DNA from: Pusillimonas sp. TS35
GTDB lineage: Bacteria; Pseudomonadota; Gammaproteobacteria; Burkholderiales; Burkholderiaceae_B
Reading direction: 5' to 3'
DNA: 64,000 nucleotides
NCBI RefSeq assembly: GCF_009857885.1
Contig: NZ_WWER01000001.1
Span: 558,001-622,000, forward strand
Made by a program: the position numbers and the translations under genes. Numbering within the stretch: position 1 is the stretch's first letter; the number at the start of each line of letters is the position of its first letter. Positions 16,517 through 26,309 of this stretch are shown one piece after another. The notes beneath the pieces are model-generated. The model saw only the letters and a list, made by a program, of their open reading frames with translations. It was not told where the DNA came from and did no database searches.

Positions 16517-18322
16517 ATGAAGTTCACCCCCCGCCCTGCGCCCACCGATCGCAACGACCTCTATGCCCTCAAGTCGCTGCTGCCTTACGTATGGCAATTC
16601 AAGTATCGGGTGTTGGCGGCGCTCGCCTGTCTGGTGGCGGCCAAGGTCGCCAGCGTCATCTTGCCGCTCTACCTGAAAGACGTAGTCGACGCCTTGAGTG
16701 TGCCTGCCACGATGCTGGCGCTGCCGCTGGCCGCGCTGGCCGGCTATGGCTTTGCGCGCCTTGCCACGAGTGTTTTCGGCGAATTGCGTGACGTGCTGTT
16801 TGCGCGGGTCACGCAGGGGGCGATACGCCGCATTGCTACCCGGCTGTTCGAGCATCTTTTTTCACTGTCGCTGCGTTTTCACATGCAGCGCCAAACGGGC
16901 GGCCTGAGCCGCGACATCGAGCGTGGCACAAAGGGCGTTGGCTTTCTGCTCAATTTCATGGTGTTCAATATCCTGCCCACCTTGCTGGAGATCGGCATGG
17001 TGGCCGGTATATTGCTGTGGCGCTACGACCTGCGTTTTGCGGTGGTCACGTTGGGCACTATCGCCGCCTACGTGCTCTTTACACTGCTGGTAACCGAGAA
17101 GCGCATGGTGTACCGGCGCAGCATGAACGAGCTTGACAGCAAGGCCAACAGCCGCGCCATTGATGCGCTGCTCAACTACGAGACGGTCAAGTATTTTGGC
17201 AACGAGGCCTACGAGGTGCGCCGTTACGACCGCAATCTGGGCAAATGGGCCGATTCGGCAGTGAAGAACCAGATTTCGCTCAATCTGCTGAACATGGGGC
17301 AGGGCGCAATCATCACCGTTGGTATCAGCTTGCTGCTATGGTTGTCGGCCGATGGCGTTGTGCGCGGCACGATGACGGTTGGCGATGTGGTGCTGGTGTC
17401 GGCGTATCTTACGCAACTGTATGCACCGCTGAATTTCCTGGGCTTTGTGTACCGCGAAATCAAGCACGCGCTGGCCGATATGGAGCGCATGTTCAGGCTG
17501 ATGGACCAGTCGCGCGAAGTCGCTGACCGGCCCGACGCGCAGGCGCTGCGCACTGATCGCGCCGCAATCGTCTTCGATGGCGTTGATTTCGGCTACGAAC
17601 CTACGCGGCAAATACTGCGTGGCGTATCGTTCTCGATACCAGCTGGCCATACGGTGGCGGTTGTCGGGGCGTCGGGTGCTGGAAAATCGACGTTGTCGCG
17701 GCTGTTGTTCCGGTTCTACGACGTGGATGGCGGCGCCGTGCGCATCAATGGCACCGATGTGCGCGACCTGACCCAGGCCAGCCTGCGCCAGCATATCGGC
17801 ATTGTTCCGCAGGATACGGTGCTGTTCAATGACACCATTCAATACAACATTGCCTATGGCAACCCTGATGCGGGCGAGGAGGACATCGTGCGCGCGGCAA
17901 AGGCCGCCAGCATCCACGATTTCGTGCTGAGCCTGCCCGAGGGCTATCACACACAGGTAGGCGAGCGCGGCCTGAAGCTTTCGGGCGGCGAGAAGCAGCG
18001 CGTTGCCATTGCGCGGGCCATTCTCAAGAACCCACCAATCATGGTGTTCGATGAAGCCACCAGTGCGCTGGATACGCGCACCGAGCGGGCCATCCAGCAG
18101 GAACTGGAGCAGATTGCACGCGATCGCAGCACGCTCATTATTGCGCACCGATTGTCTACAATTGTGAATGCCGACCAGATCATTGTGCTCGATCATGGCC
18201 AGGTGCTGGAGCGCGGCACGCACGCCGAGCTGCTCGCCCGCGGCGGGCGTTATGCGCAGATGTGGCGGATGCAGCAGGCGCATGAAGAGGGGGTGGATGC
18301 CCCGGCGCAGGCGCAGGCGTGA
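16517..18322 (+). CDS. ATM1/HMT1-type ABC exporter (permease-ATPase half transporter)
   Basis: 601 residues. There are six transmembrane helices in the N-terminal half (about 20-310), then an ATPase domain with Walker A GASGAGKST (about 383-391), signature LSGGEKQR (about 488-495) and Walker B IMVFDEATS. The N-terminal region (YVWQFKYRVLAALACL, LPLYLKDVVDAL) is of the ATM1/MsbA-like class found in mitochondria and proteobacteria. Bacterial members export glutathione-linked compounds and metals. Its position just upstream of the SUF operon suggests a link to Fe-S or sulfur metabolism. The start lacks a clear ribosome binding site and is preceded by seven C residues (16507-16513). Confidence 0.9.
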   Translation: MKFTPRPAPTDRNDLYALKSLLPYVWQFKYRVLAALACLVAAKVASVILPLYLKDVVDALSVPATMLALPLAALAGYGFARLATSVFGELRDVLFARVTQGAIRRIATRLFEHLFSLSLRFHMQRQTGGLSRDIERGTKGVGFLLNFMVFNILPTLLEIGMVAGILLWRYDLRFAVVTLGTIAAYVLFTLLVTEKRMVYRRSMNELDSKANSRAIDALLNYETVKYFGNEAYEVRRYDRNLGKWADSAVKNQISLNLLNMGQGAIITVGISLLLWLSADGVVRGTMTVGDVVLVSAYLTQLYAPLNFLGFVYREIKHALADMERMFRLMDQSREVADRPDAQALRTDRAAIVFDGVDFGYEPTRQILRGVSFSIPAGHTVAVVGASGAGKSTLSRLLFRFYDVDGGAVRINGTDVRDLTQASLRQHIGIVPQDTVLFNDTIQYNIAYGNPDAGEEDIVRAAKAASIHDFVLSLPEGYHTQVGERGLKLSGGEKQRVAIARAILKNPPIMVFDEATSALDTRTERAIQQELEQIARDRSTLIIAHRLSTIVNADQIIVLDHGQVLERGTHAELLARGGRYAQMWRMQQAHEEGVDAPAQAQA

Positions 18323-18392
18323 AGGTCGCCAGGATGATGGAGGCTGCGGTTTTGCAGTGATAAAAAATTCAATTACAATACCGTGCCTTATA

Positions 18393-18418
18393 AAAGGCCG
18401 CCGCAGGCGGCCTTTTTC
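18393..18418 (+). terminator. Rho-independent terminator after the ABC exporter
   Basis: AAAGGCCGCC (18393-18402) and GGCGGCCTTT (18406-18415) form a perfect 10-bp stem with a 3-base loop, followed by TTCTC after the T run. It separates the exporter transcript from the SUF operon. Confidence 0.88.
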
Positions 18419-18466
18419 TCGGCCCGATGCCAAGGCGTTGCGACCAACCCCTCCGCATTTCTTTCC

Positions 18467-18495
18467 TTGAACATACAGTACCAAAATGGTACTAT
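18467..18495 (+). promoter_or_regulatory. SUF operon promoter with inverted-repeat operator
   Basis: TTGAAC (18467-18472) and TACTAT (18490-18495) are spaced 17 bases apart as -35 and -10. Exactly between and overlapping them is the inverted repeat AGTACCAAAATGGTACT (18477-18493; 6-bp arms, 5-base centre). The downstream gene encodes an Rrf2/IscR-like regulator, so this is the probable autorepression operator controlling sufBCDSUT. The motif differs from the E. coli IscR type 1 and type 2 sites. Confidence 0.7.
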
Positions 18496-18532
18496 ATGCG
18501 CATTGTAAAATTCACTGCCGGAGGCGGAGCAC

Positions 18533-19056
18533 GTGCTGCGCATCAGCAAGATCATGGATTACGGCACGTTGGTGCTGACCCACATGGCGGGGGCGCCAAC
18601 CGGCGTGTACAGCGCTGCGGATCTCGCAGCCACCCTGGGCTTGGGCCAGCCCACCGTCAGCAAAATCCTCAAGTTACTCGGCCAGCACGGCCTGGTGCGC
18701 GGCAGTCGCGGCGCGCGGGGCGGCTACACGCTCAGCCGCCCCGCGTCCCAGATCAGCATTGCCGATGTCATCGATGCCCTCGAAGAGCAGCCCTTTGGCC
18801 TGACCGAATGCACCGCCCAACCGGGCGCCTGTAGTGTCGAGGCGGGTTGCCACATCCGCAGTAATTGGCAGCGCATCAATGCCATTGTGCGGCGCACCCT
18901 CGAAGATGTGTCCATTGCCGACATGACGCCCCCGGGTGCAATACCGGGCGGCACCGCCGAGTTTTCCTTGAATTTCCGGCCGGGGTCCCGGCCAGCGGCG
19001 CCCGCGCCGCAATCCAAGTCCCGTGTGGCCGAAGCCACGACATGGAGCCTTCCCGA

Positions 19057-19060
<4 letters not shown>
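18533..19060 (+). CDS. sufR: Rrf2-family SUF system regulator (IscR-like)
   Basis: 175 residues of the Rrf2 family, of the subgroup that heads proteobacterial suf operons. The winged helix-turn-helix lies at about 1-70 ([35 protein letters not shown]). Cys93, Cys100 and Cys106 match the three-Cys Fe-S cluster site of IscR-type sensors. Loss of the cluster would signal iron or oxidative stress and change suf expression. The start is GTG at 18533, behind GGAGGCGGAG. The C-terminal ~35 residues are variable. The last codon overlaps the sufB start (ATGA). It is unrelated to cyanobacterial SufR despite the shared name. Confidence 0.88.
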
Positions 19061-20529
<1,469 letters not shown>

Positions 20530-20543
20530 GGAGAATTACACAC

Positions 20544-21311
20544 ATGCTGAGCATCAAAGATCTGCACGCCTCGATCGAAGAAAAGTCGATCCTGCGCGGT
20601 TTGAACCTCGACGTCAAAGCGGGTGAGGTGCACGCCATCATGGGCCCCAACGGCGCTGGCAAGAGTACGCTGTCGCAAGTACTGGCGGGTCGCGAAAACT
20701 ACGCAGTCACCAAAGGGTCGGTCGAATTCCTTGGCAAAAACCTGCTTGACATGCCTATTGAAGAGCGGGCACGCGCAGGCCTTTTCCTGGCATTCCAGTA
20801 CCCGATCGAAATCCCGGGTGTATCCAACGCCTACTTCCTGCGCACCGCTGTCAACGCCGGGCGCCGCCACCGCGGCGAGCCCGAGCTGGACGCGATGGAC
20901 TTCATCAAGCTGGCCAAGGCCGAAATGAAGAGCGTCGGCATGCGGGAAGAGTTCCTCTACCGCTCCGTGAACGAAGGGTTCTCGGGCGGCGAGAAGAAGC
21001 GCAATGAAATTCTGCAGATGTCGCTGCTGCAGCCCAAGCTGGCCATCCTCGACGAAACTGATTCGGGGCTGGACATCGATGCGCTCAAGACGGTGGCTAA
21101 TGGTGTGAACCGCATGCGTTCGCCCGACCGCGCCATGATCGTCATTACCCACTATCAGCGTCTGCTCGACTACATCGTGCCTGACTATGTGCACGTGCTT
21201 GCGGGCGGGCGCATCGTGCGCTCCGGCGGGCGTGAGCTGGCGTTGGAGCTCGAGGAGCAGGGCTATGGCTGGGTAGAAGACAAGCCAGCCGGCAAAGGGG
21301 CGGCCGCATGA
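20544..21311 (+). CDS. sufC: Fe-S cluster assembly ATPase SufC
   Basis: A 255-residue ABC-type ATPase with Walker A GPNGAGKST (34-42), signature FSGGEKKRNEI and Walker B LAILDETDSGLD. These are diagnostic of SufC, which powers conformational change in the SufBC2D complex. AGGAG lies before the ATG. The stop overlaps the sufD start (ATGA at 21308-21311). Confidence 0.97.
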   Translation: MLSIKDLHASIEEKSILRGLNLDVKAGEVHAIMGPNGAGKSTLSQVLAGRENYAVTKGSVEFLGKNLLDMPIEERARAGLFLAFQYPIEIPGVSNAYFLRTAVNAGRRHRGEPELDAMDFIKLAKAEMKSVGMREEFLYRSVNEGFSGGEKKRNEILQMSLLQPKLAILDETDSGLDIDALKTVANGVNRMRSPDRAMIVITHYQRLLDYIVPDYVHVLAGGRIVRSGGRELALELEEQGYGWVEDKPAGKGAAA

Positions 21312-22609
21312 GTACGCTTGCCCCCTGGATTGACAGCTACGCGGCGCGCCAGCGGGCCGCGGGCGCCACGGCGCCGGCGTGGCTTGCCACGCTGCGTGCG
21401 CAGTCGCTGGCGCGTTTCGCCGATGAAGGCTGGCCCGCAAGCAATCTGGAAGCCTGGCGTCATACCTCGCTGGCGGTGCTGGCGGGGCAGGCCTTTGCGC
21501 TACCCGAGCAAAGCGCGGCGGCCACTGTACCAACGCCGTGGTCTGATGCCGATGATGGACACTGGATGGTGTTTGTTGATGGCGCCTACGCACCCGCATT
21601 GTCGCGCATCGGCACCCTGCCGGGCGGCGTGCGCCTGCAGCCGCTGTCACAGGCTCTGGCCGAAGCCCCCGATACCATTGAGGCGGCGTTTGGGGATGCC
21701 GCCGCGGGTTTCAGCAGCGAGGCGCTGAACACGGCGCTCGCGGCCGACGGCGCGGTGCTGCGCCTGGCGCAGGGTGCGGTGCTCGAAGAAACCCTGCACT
21801 TGGTGTTCATCGCGGCCACCCCTGGCGCGGCCAGCTTCGCGCGCAACCTGGTGCTGGCCGAGGCGGGCGCGCAGGCGACCATCCTCGAACACTATATGGG
21901 GCACGGCAGCCAGGCCAGCCTTACCAATACTGTCACGCGCCTGAGGCTTGACGCTGACGCTCACGTCACGCACCTGAAGCTGCAGAACGAAGACCTGGCG
22001 GCTTTCCACTTGGGGGCCGTAGATGTCTCGCAAGGTCGAGGCTCGGTATTCAACTCGCATTCCATGTCTTTTGGCGCGCGTCTGGCCCGCCATGATATCC
22101 ACACTGATTTCGCCAGCCCTGGCGCCGAGGCTTTGCTCAATGGCCTGTATTACGTCAACGGCAAGCGTCATGTCGATCACCACACGTTCATCCGGCACAG
22201 CCAGCCGCATTGCGTGAGCCGGGAGTTCTACCGCGGCGTGCTCGACGACACCGCACGCGGGGTATTCGGCGGCCGCATCTATGTGGCGCCGGGCGCCGAC
22301 AAGACCGACGCCATACAGCGTTCCGACAGCCTGCTGCTATCGCGGCTGGCCAAGGCCGATGCGCGCCCCGAGCTCGAAATCTACGCCGATGATGTCAAGT
22401 GCGCACACGGCGCGACCGTTGGCCAGTTGGATGAAACCAGCTTGTTTTACCTGCGTTCACGCGGATTGGACGAAGCGCATGCACGGCATGTGCTGACCTA
22501 CGCATTTGCGGCTGAAGCCATTTCCCGTATCGGGGCCGATGCCTTGCGCAATCGCGTCATCGGCGCCATCCGCGCCTTGGCGCCCGCCGAGCTGGGAGAC
22601 CTGTCATGA
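21308..22609 (+). CDS. sufD: Fe-S cluster assembly protein SufD
   Basis: 433 residues with the SufB/SufD beta-helix family features in the C-terminal half (SVFNSHSMSFGARLARHDI, KRHVDHHTFIRHS, FGGRIYVAPGADKTDAIQ, VKCAHGATVGQLDE). SufD pairs with SufB in the scaffold and is needed for iron acquisition. The N-terminal ~100 residues are variable, as usual. It shares four-base overlaps with sufC and sufS. Confidence 0.95.
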   Translation: MSTLAPWIDSYAARQRAAGATAPAWLATLRAQSLARFADEGWPASNLEAWRHTSLAVLAGQAFALPEQSAAATVPTPWSDADDGHWMVFVDGAYAPALSRIGTLPGGVRLQPLSQALAEAPDTIEAAFGDAAAGFSSEALNTALAADGAVLRLAQGAVLEETLHLVFIAATPGAASFARNLVLAEAGAQATILEHYMGHGSQASLTNTVTRLRLDADAHVTHLKLQNEDLAAFHLGAVDVSQGRGSVFNSHSMSFGARLARHDIHTDFASPGAEALLNGLYYVNGKRHVDHHTFIRHSQPHCVSREFYRGVLDDTARGVFGGRIYVAPGADKTDAIQRSDSLLLSRLAKADARPELEIYADDVKCAHGATVGQLDETSLFYLRSRGLDEAHARHVLTYAFAAEAISRIGADALRNRVIGAIRALAPAELGDLS

Positions 22610-23859
22610 ACGCACCGTTGATTGCAAGCATGGAAACAGCCTTGCTGGATCGCGCTGGCGATTTTCCCATCTTGGTACATCCCGTGAAGGGCCGGCGTCT
22701 GGCCTATCTGGACAACGGCGCCACGACGCAGAAGCCCGCCGCCGTGATCGATGCCGAGCGTAGCTACTACGAACGCTCAAACGCCAATATTCACCGCGGC
22801 GTGCACTGGCTGTCCCAGCACGCCACTGATCTGTACGAGCAGGGCCGCGAGAGCGTCCGCCGGCTGCTCAACGCAGCGCGTGCCGAGGAGATCGTCTTCA
22901 CCCGCGGCACCACAGAAGGCATCAACCTGGTGGCGGCAAGCTGGGGCCGTGCCAACCTGAAGGCGGGCGACGAGATCCTGATCACGGGTATGGAGCACCA
23001 CTCCAACATCGTGCCCTGGCAGTTGCTGTGCGAGCAGACCGGTGCCGTGCTCAAGGTGGCTTCAGTCACCGACAGCGGTGAGCTGGATCTGGATTCCTTC
23101 AAAGCACAGGTGTCCTCGCGCACCCGGCTGGTAGGTGTGGCGCATGTATCCAATGCACTGGGCACCATCAACCCGGTGGCCGACGTCGTTGCGCTGGCCC
23201 ATGCCGTTGGCGCGCGCGTACTGATCGACGGTGCGCAGGCGGTAGCCCACCAGGCGGTGGACGTGCAAGCGCTCGATTGTGACTTCTATGTCTTTTCCGG
23301 GCATAAGCTCTATGGCCCCACAGGCATTGGTGCGCTGTACACGCGCTACGATATCCTGAAAGATATGCCTCCCTGGCAAGGAGGGGGGGACATGATCTAC
23401 ACCGTCAGTTTCGAGCGCAGCACCTATGCAGACGTGCCCCAGCGTTTCGAGGCCGGCACGCCTAATATCGCAGGCGTGGTGGGGCTGGATGCCGCCATCC
23501 GTTATGTCGAAGAGGTGGGGCTGGACGTGATCGCCGCGCACGAACAGGCTTTGCTCGATCAGGCCATGCAGGCGCTGCAGGCGCTGCCGGGTTTGCGTGT
23601 GGTGGGTACGGCGCCGCAAAAGGCGGGCATACTGTCTTTCGTGGTCGATGGCATCCATCCGCACGATCTGGGCACCATCCTCGATACCGAAGGCGTAGCC
23701 ATACGTGCCGGGCATCACTGTGCCATGCCGCTGATGACACGCTTTGGCATCCCAGGCACGGCGCGCGCCTCGTTTGCGCTGTACAACACGCCTCTGGACG
23801 TGCAGGCCCTTGAATCGGCGCTGCGCAAGGCCCTGAAACTGTTTGGAATAGGCCAATGA
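22606..23859 (+). CDS. sufS: Cysteine desulfurase SufS
   Basis: A 417-residue group II PLP-dependent cysteine desulfurase. The PLP lysine is Lys234 in SGHKLYGPTG and the persulfide-carrying Cys372 lies in RAGHHCAMPL. Other family marks are YLDNGATTQKP and GMEHHSNIVPWQ. It removes sulfur from cysteine and passes it to the scaffold, here probably through SufU because no sufE is present. It overlaps sufD and sufU by four bases on each side. Confidence 0.96.
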   Translation: MNAPLIASMETALLDRAGDFPILVHPVKGRRLAYLDNGATTQKPAAVIDAERSYYERSNANIHRGVHWLSQHATDLYEQGRESVRRLLNAARAEEIVFTRGTTEGINLVAASWGRANLKAGDEILITGMEHHSNIVPWQLLCEQTGAVLKVASVTDSGELDLDSFKAQVSSRTRLVGVAHVSNALGTINPVADVVALAHAVGARVLIDGAQAVAHQAVDVQALDCDFYVFSGHKLYGPTGIGALYTRYDILKDMPPWQGGGDMIYTVSFERSTYADVPQRFEAGTPNIAGVVGLDAAIRYVEEVGLDVIAAHEQALLDQAMQALQALPGLRVVGTAPQKAGILSFVVDGIHPHDLGTILDTEGVAIRAGHHCAMPLMTRFGIPGTARASFALYNTPLDVQALESALRKALKLFGIGQ

Positions 23860-24308
23860 CCGGCAACAGTGATCTGCGCGAGCTTTACCAGGAAGTCATC
23901 TTCGACCACAACCGAAACCCGCGCAATTTTGGCGCGCTGGAAGACGCCAGCCATCGTGCCGATGGCCACAATCCGTTGTGTGGTGACCAACTTACCGTCT
24001 ATGTGCGCGTTGAAGGCGATGTGGTGCAGGCGGTCAGCTTCATCGGTCATGGCTGCGCTATCTCGACCGCCTCAGCATCACTGATGACAGAAGCCGTCAA
24101 AGGGATGAAGCTGCAAGAGGTTGAGGCGCTGTTCAACGACATGCATGCCATGCTCACAGAATCCCAGCCCGAGGGGCGCGATTTCGGCAAGCTGGAAGTA
24201 CTGTCGGGGGTGCGCGAGTTTCCCGCCCGGGTGAAATGCGCGACGCTGGCATGGCACACCCTGCACAACGCCATCAACATGGCACGTGAAATCGCGCGTA
24301 CCGAGTAA
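23856..24308 (+). CDS. sufU: Sulfur-relay protein SufU
   Basis: 150 residues of the IscU/SufU fold with three Cys: Cys42 (NPLCGDQL), Cys67 (GHGCAIS) and Cys128 (RVKCATLAW). The insert of about 20 residues between the second and third Cys, and the lack of the IscU HscA-binding LPPVK motif, mark it as SufU rather than IscU. SufU is a zinc-dependent sulfur acceptor for SufS, best known in Gram-positive bacteria. It takes the place of SufE in this operon. Confidence 0.93.
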   Translation: MTGNSDLRELYQEVIFDHNRNPRNFGALEDASHRADGHNPLCGDQLTVYVRVEGDVVQAVSFIGHGCAISTASASLMTEAVKGMKLQEVEALFNDMHAMLTESQPEGRDFGKLEVLSGVREFPARVKCATLAWHTLHNAINMAREIARTE

Positions 24309-24325
24309 ACACGCAAGAGAAATAC

Positions 24326-24880
24326 ATGAGCTACACACGCCAAGATGTCATCGTCAGCCGGGACTGCCCGGCGGTCACGGTGCCCTATGGGTCGCCCGTC
24401 ACCATCGAGAAGGGATGCGAAGCTACCATCACCCAGCAGTTGGGTGGCACCTTTACGGTATTGGTGCAGGGTAATCTGTACCGCGTCGAAGGCGTGGATG
24501 GCGACGCCCTGGGCTTCGAACCCATCGAGCCGACTGTTCACGTCCATGAAGGCCCCATCACTGCGCAGGTCATCGAGGATGCGGCCTGGAGCATGCTGGC
24601 TACCTGCTATGACCCGGAGATCCCTGTCGATATCGTTGCGCTGGGGCTGGTCTACAGTTGCAAGGTGACGCCGCTGGCCGAAGAGCGCTACCGCGTCGAA
24701 GTCGAAATGACCTTGACTGCGCCCGGCTGTGGCATGGGGACCATGATCGCGGACGAAGCGCGGGACAAGCTGCTGACCATCCACGGTGTAGACGAGGCCA
24801 AGGTAGACTTGGTCTGGGATCCTCCATGGAGCCGCGAAATGATCAGCGAGCCAGCCCGGTTGCAACTGGGGCTGCTCTAG
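24326..24880 (+). CDS. sufT: Putative Fe-S cluster assembly protein SufT (DUF59/MIP18 family)
   Basis: 184 residues. An N-terminal SufT-specific part (about 1-75; VPYGSPVTIEKGCEATITQQLGG) precedes a DUF59/MIP18 domain (about 85-175; CYDPEIPVDIVALGLVY, TLTAPGCGMGTMI). SufT proteins act as auxiliary Fe-S maturation factors, in Staphylococcus under high demand for Fe-S clusters. It is last in the operon, 17 bases after sufU, and convergent with the LuxR regulator gene. Confidence 0.92.
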   Translation: MSYTRQDVIVSRDCPAVTVPYGSPVTIEKGCEATITQQLGGTFTVLVQGNLYRVEGVDGDALGFEPIEPTVHVHEGPITAQVIEDAAWSMLATCYDPEIPVDIVALGLVYSCKVTPLAEERYRVEVEMTLTAPGCGMGTMIADEARDKLLTIHGVDEAKVDLVWDPPWSREMISEPARLQLGLL

Positions 24881-24930
24881 CGCCGGTTCGCGGCGGCGCC
24901 CCGCAAGCGCGGAGGCCGCCGGACCTGCGA

Positions 24931-25692
24931 TCAGGCGCGTGCTTCGGGGGCTTTCTGGGTGGTGATGCTGGGCAGGCCCAGCGTGGCGCCGCGCGAAACG
25001 GCTGCGTATACAGCGGCGTTCCGATTATGCACATCCAATCGCTGGTATAGGGTTTCGGTATGTGCCTTGGCCGTTGCCACCGAAATATTCAGGTAACGAC
25101 CCACCGTCTTCATTGGGTAACCCCGAGCCAGCAATACCAGCACCTCGTACTGGCGCGGCGTCAGTCCGAGCATTTCACACTCGGGGTGCGCGTTGCCGTT
25201 GAAGCGGCGGGGCTTGTCGGGCTCCGGTACCGGCCACGGGCCATTGGCCGGCGTGATACTGGGCAGCGAGGCCTGCTGCGGCAACTGAACATGCGTACCG
25301 TTGGTGTTGCCAGGCATGGGGAAGCACGTGCCACCGGCCAGCACCAGGCGCACAGACGCCTGCAGCACTTCGGGCGACGCATGCTTGGGCACATATCCCG
25401 TGACGATGGGCGGGAGGCTCTGCGGTGAATAGGGCAAGTCCGGCGTGTCGGACATGAGCAAGACCGCCTTGGGCGAATATGCCGTGCGGGCTGCGTTGAC
25501 GAGCCGGTGTACGTCGCCGAAGTCGGCCACCGACAGGAGAATCAGATCGCACTCGGATTCGGCGGTCGGCTCGCGTGAAAGATCGGAGTAATCAGCGCCC
25601 CGCAACATACAGTTGGGAGTGATATCCGTGAGCAACTGCAAAAGGCCCAGCCGTAGCAAGGGGTGCGGTTCAATGACAAGAATGGTTGACAT
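24931..25692 (-). CDS. LuxR-type regulator with degenerate receiver domain (CsgD-like role)
   Basis: 253 residues. The N-terminal half looks like a response-regulator receiver (STILVIEPHPLLRLGLLQLL), but the phospho-acceptor Asp is replaced by Ser54 (CDLILLSVADF) and the acidic pocket by EP (8-9). It is therefore probably not phosphorylated. A linker rich in Pro/Asn follows, then a LuxR helix-turn-helix at about 180-240 (GLTPRQYEVLVLLARGYPMKT, ISVATAKAHTETLYQRLDV). It is the last gene of the minus-strand pga/csg island. By analogy with CsgD, another LuxR protein with an atypical receiver, it may activate curli and PNAG genes. That role is inference; it is not a clear CsgD orthologue. Confidence 0.85.
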   Translation of the reverse strand: MSTILVIEPHPLLRLGLLQLLTDITPNCMLRGADYSDLSREPTAESECDLILLSVADFGDVHRLVNAARTAYSPKAVLLMSDTPDLPYSPQSLPPIVTGYVPKHASPEVLQASVRLVLAGGTCFPMPGNTNGTHVQLPQQASLPSITPANGPWPVPEPDKPRRFNGNAHPECEMLGLTPRQYEVLVLLARGYPMKTVGRYLNISVATAKAHTETLYQRLDVHNRNAAVYAAVSRGATLGLPSITTQKAPEARA

Positions 25693-25817
25693 GCTCTTTT
25701 CCCTGTGTTGTCCGCCTTTGGTACCGCGCCCGGAGGGTAAGCTCCGGCCGTTGTCCGGCGAAACTTGATAGATAGCCGGTATTGCTGGCTACTTTATTGG
25801 CTTCTCGGTGCTGTACA

Positions 25818-25834
25818 GACCAATATTATTGGTC
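25818..25834. promoter_or_regulatory. Perfect 17-bp palindrome upstream of the LuxR gene
   Basis: GACCAATATTATTGGTC has perfect 8-bp arms around one central base. It lies 126 bases upstream of the regulator start codon and 82 bases downstream of the csgH stop codon. LuxR-type helix-turn-helix dimers bind such symmetric sites, so it may be an autoregulatory operator. It has no terminator-like T run. Confidence 0.55.
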
Positions 25835-25915
25835 AACCTAACCATTTGCAAGAAAATGTGGTTGTAGATGAGTGACTTGCGACAGTTGTTTCAGTATTTA
25901 ATAATTTGATTCGGG

Positions 25916-26227
25916 TTATCCCGGGCATTCAAAATGATATTTCCGTTCCGGCGCGCCCGCCTCTCTCAGGAATAGCTCGACGAAGCAATTATTTTCAGGT
26001 GCCCGTGTTACGGACATGCGTCCAAGTGCCGTGGGGACGCCTGCTTCCAACCTGATCGTGCCGCCCTGGCTCATCATCGCGCGCCCGGTGGCACCGATGT
26101 TCACGGTTTGCACCAGGTAGCGTAAGGTGCGGCCCCGGTCGCTTTCGACATAAGGTACGATCATGGACGGTTGAGTCTGGGTCATCTGCTCCAGCCAGAC
26201 CTGGATATCGGCGTCTCCGTTCATCAT
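25916..26227 (-). CDS. csgH: CsgH/CsgC-like curli protein without signal peptide
   Basis: 103 residues. The core (LRYLVQTVNIGATGRAMMSQ, then GGTIRLEAGVPTALGRMSV) matches the beta-sandwich pattern of CsgH, the alphaproteobacterial counterpart of CsgC, which blocks premature amyloid formation by the curlin subunit in the periplasm. The ATG at 26225-26227 has a strong AGAGGAG site 5 bases ahead, and no in-frame upstream start supplies a leader. The product therefore appears cytoplasmic, unlike known CsgC/CsgH. The gene is just downstream of the curlin gene. The assignment rests on the pattern and the neighbours. Confidence 0.65.
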   Translation of the reverse strand: MMNGDADIQVWLEQMTQTQPSMIVPYVESDRGRTLRYLVQTVNIGATGRAMMSQGGTIRLEAGVPTALGRMSVTRAPENNCFVELFLREAGAPERKYHFECPG

Positions 26228-26309
26228 GTGTCTCCTCTGATTCTTCGGTCTGGTCGAGGCCGGACGGGCCCGGCCCGCCCGACCCCGGCTTGCTGCCAGG
26301 TACGTCGAG

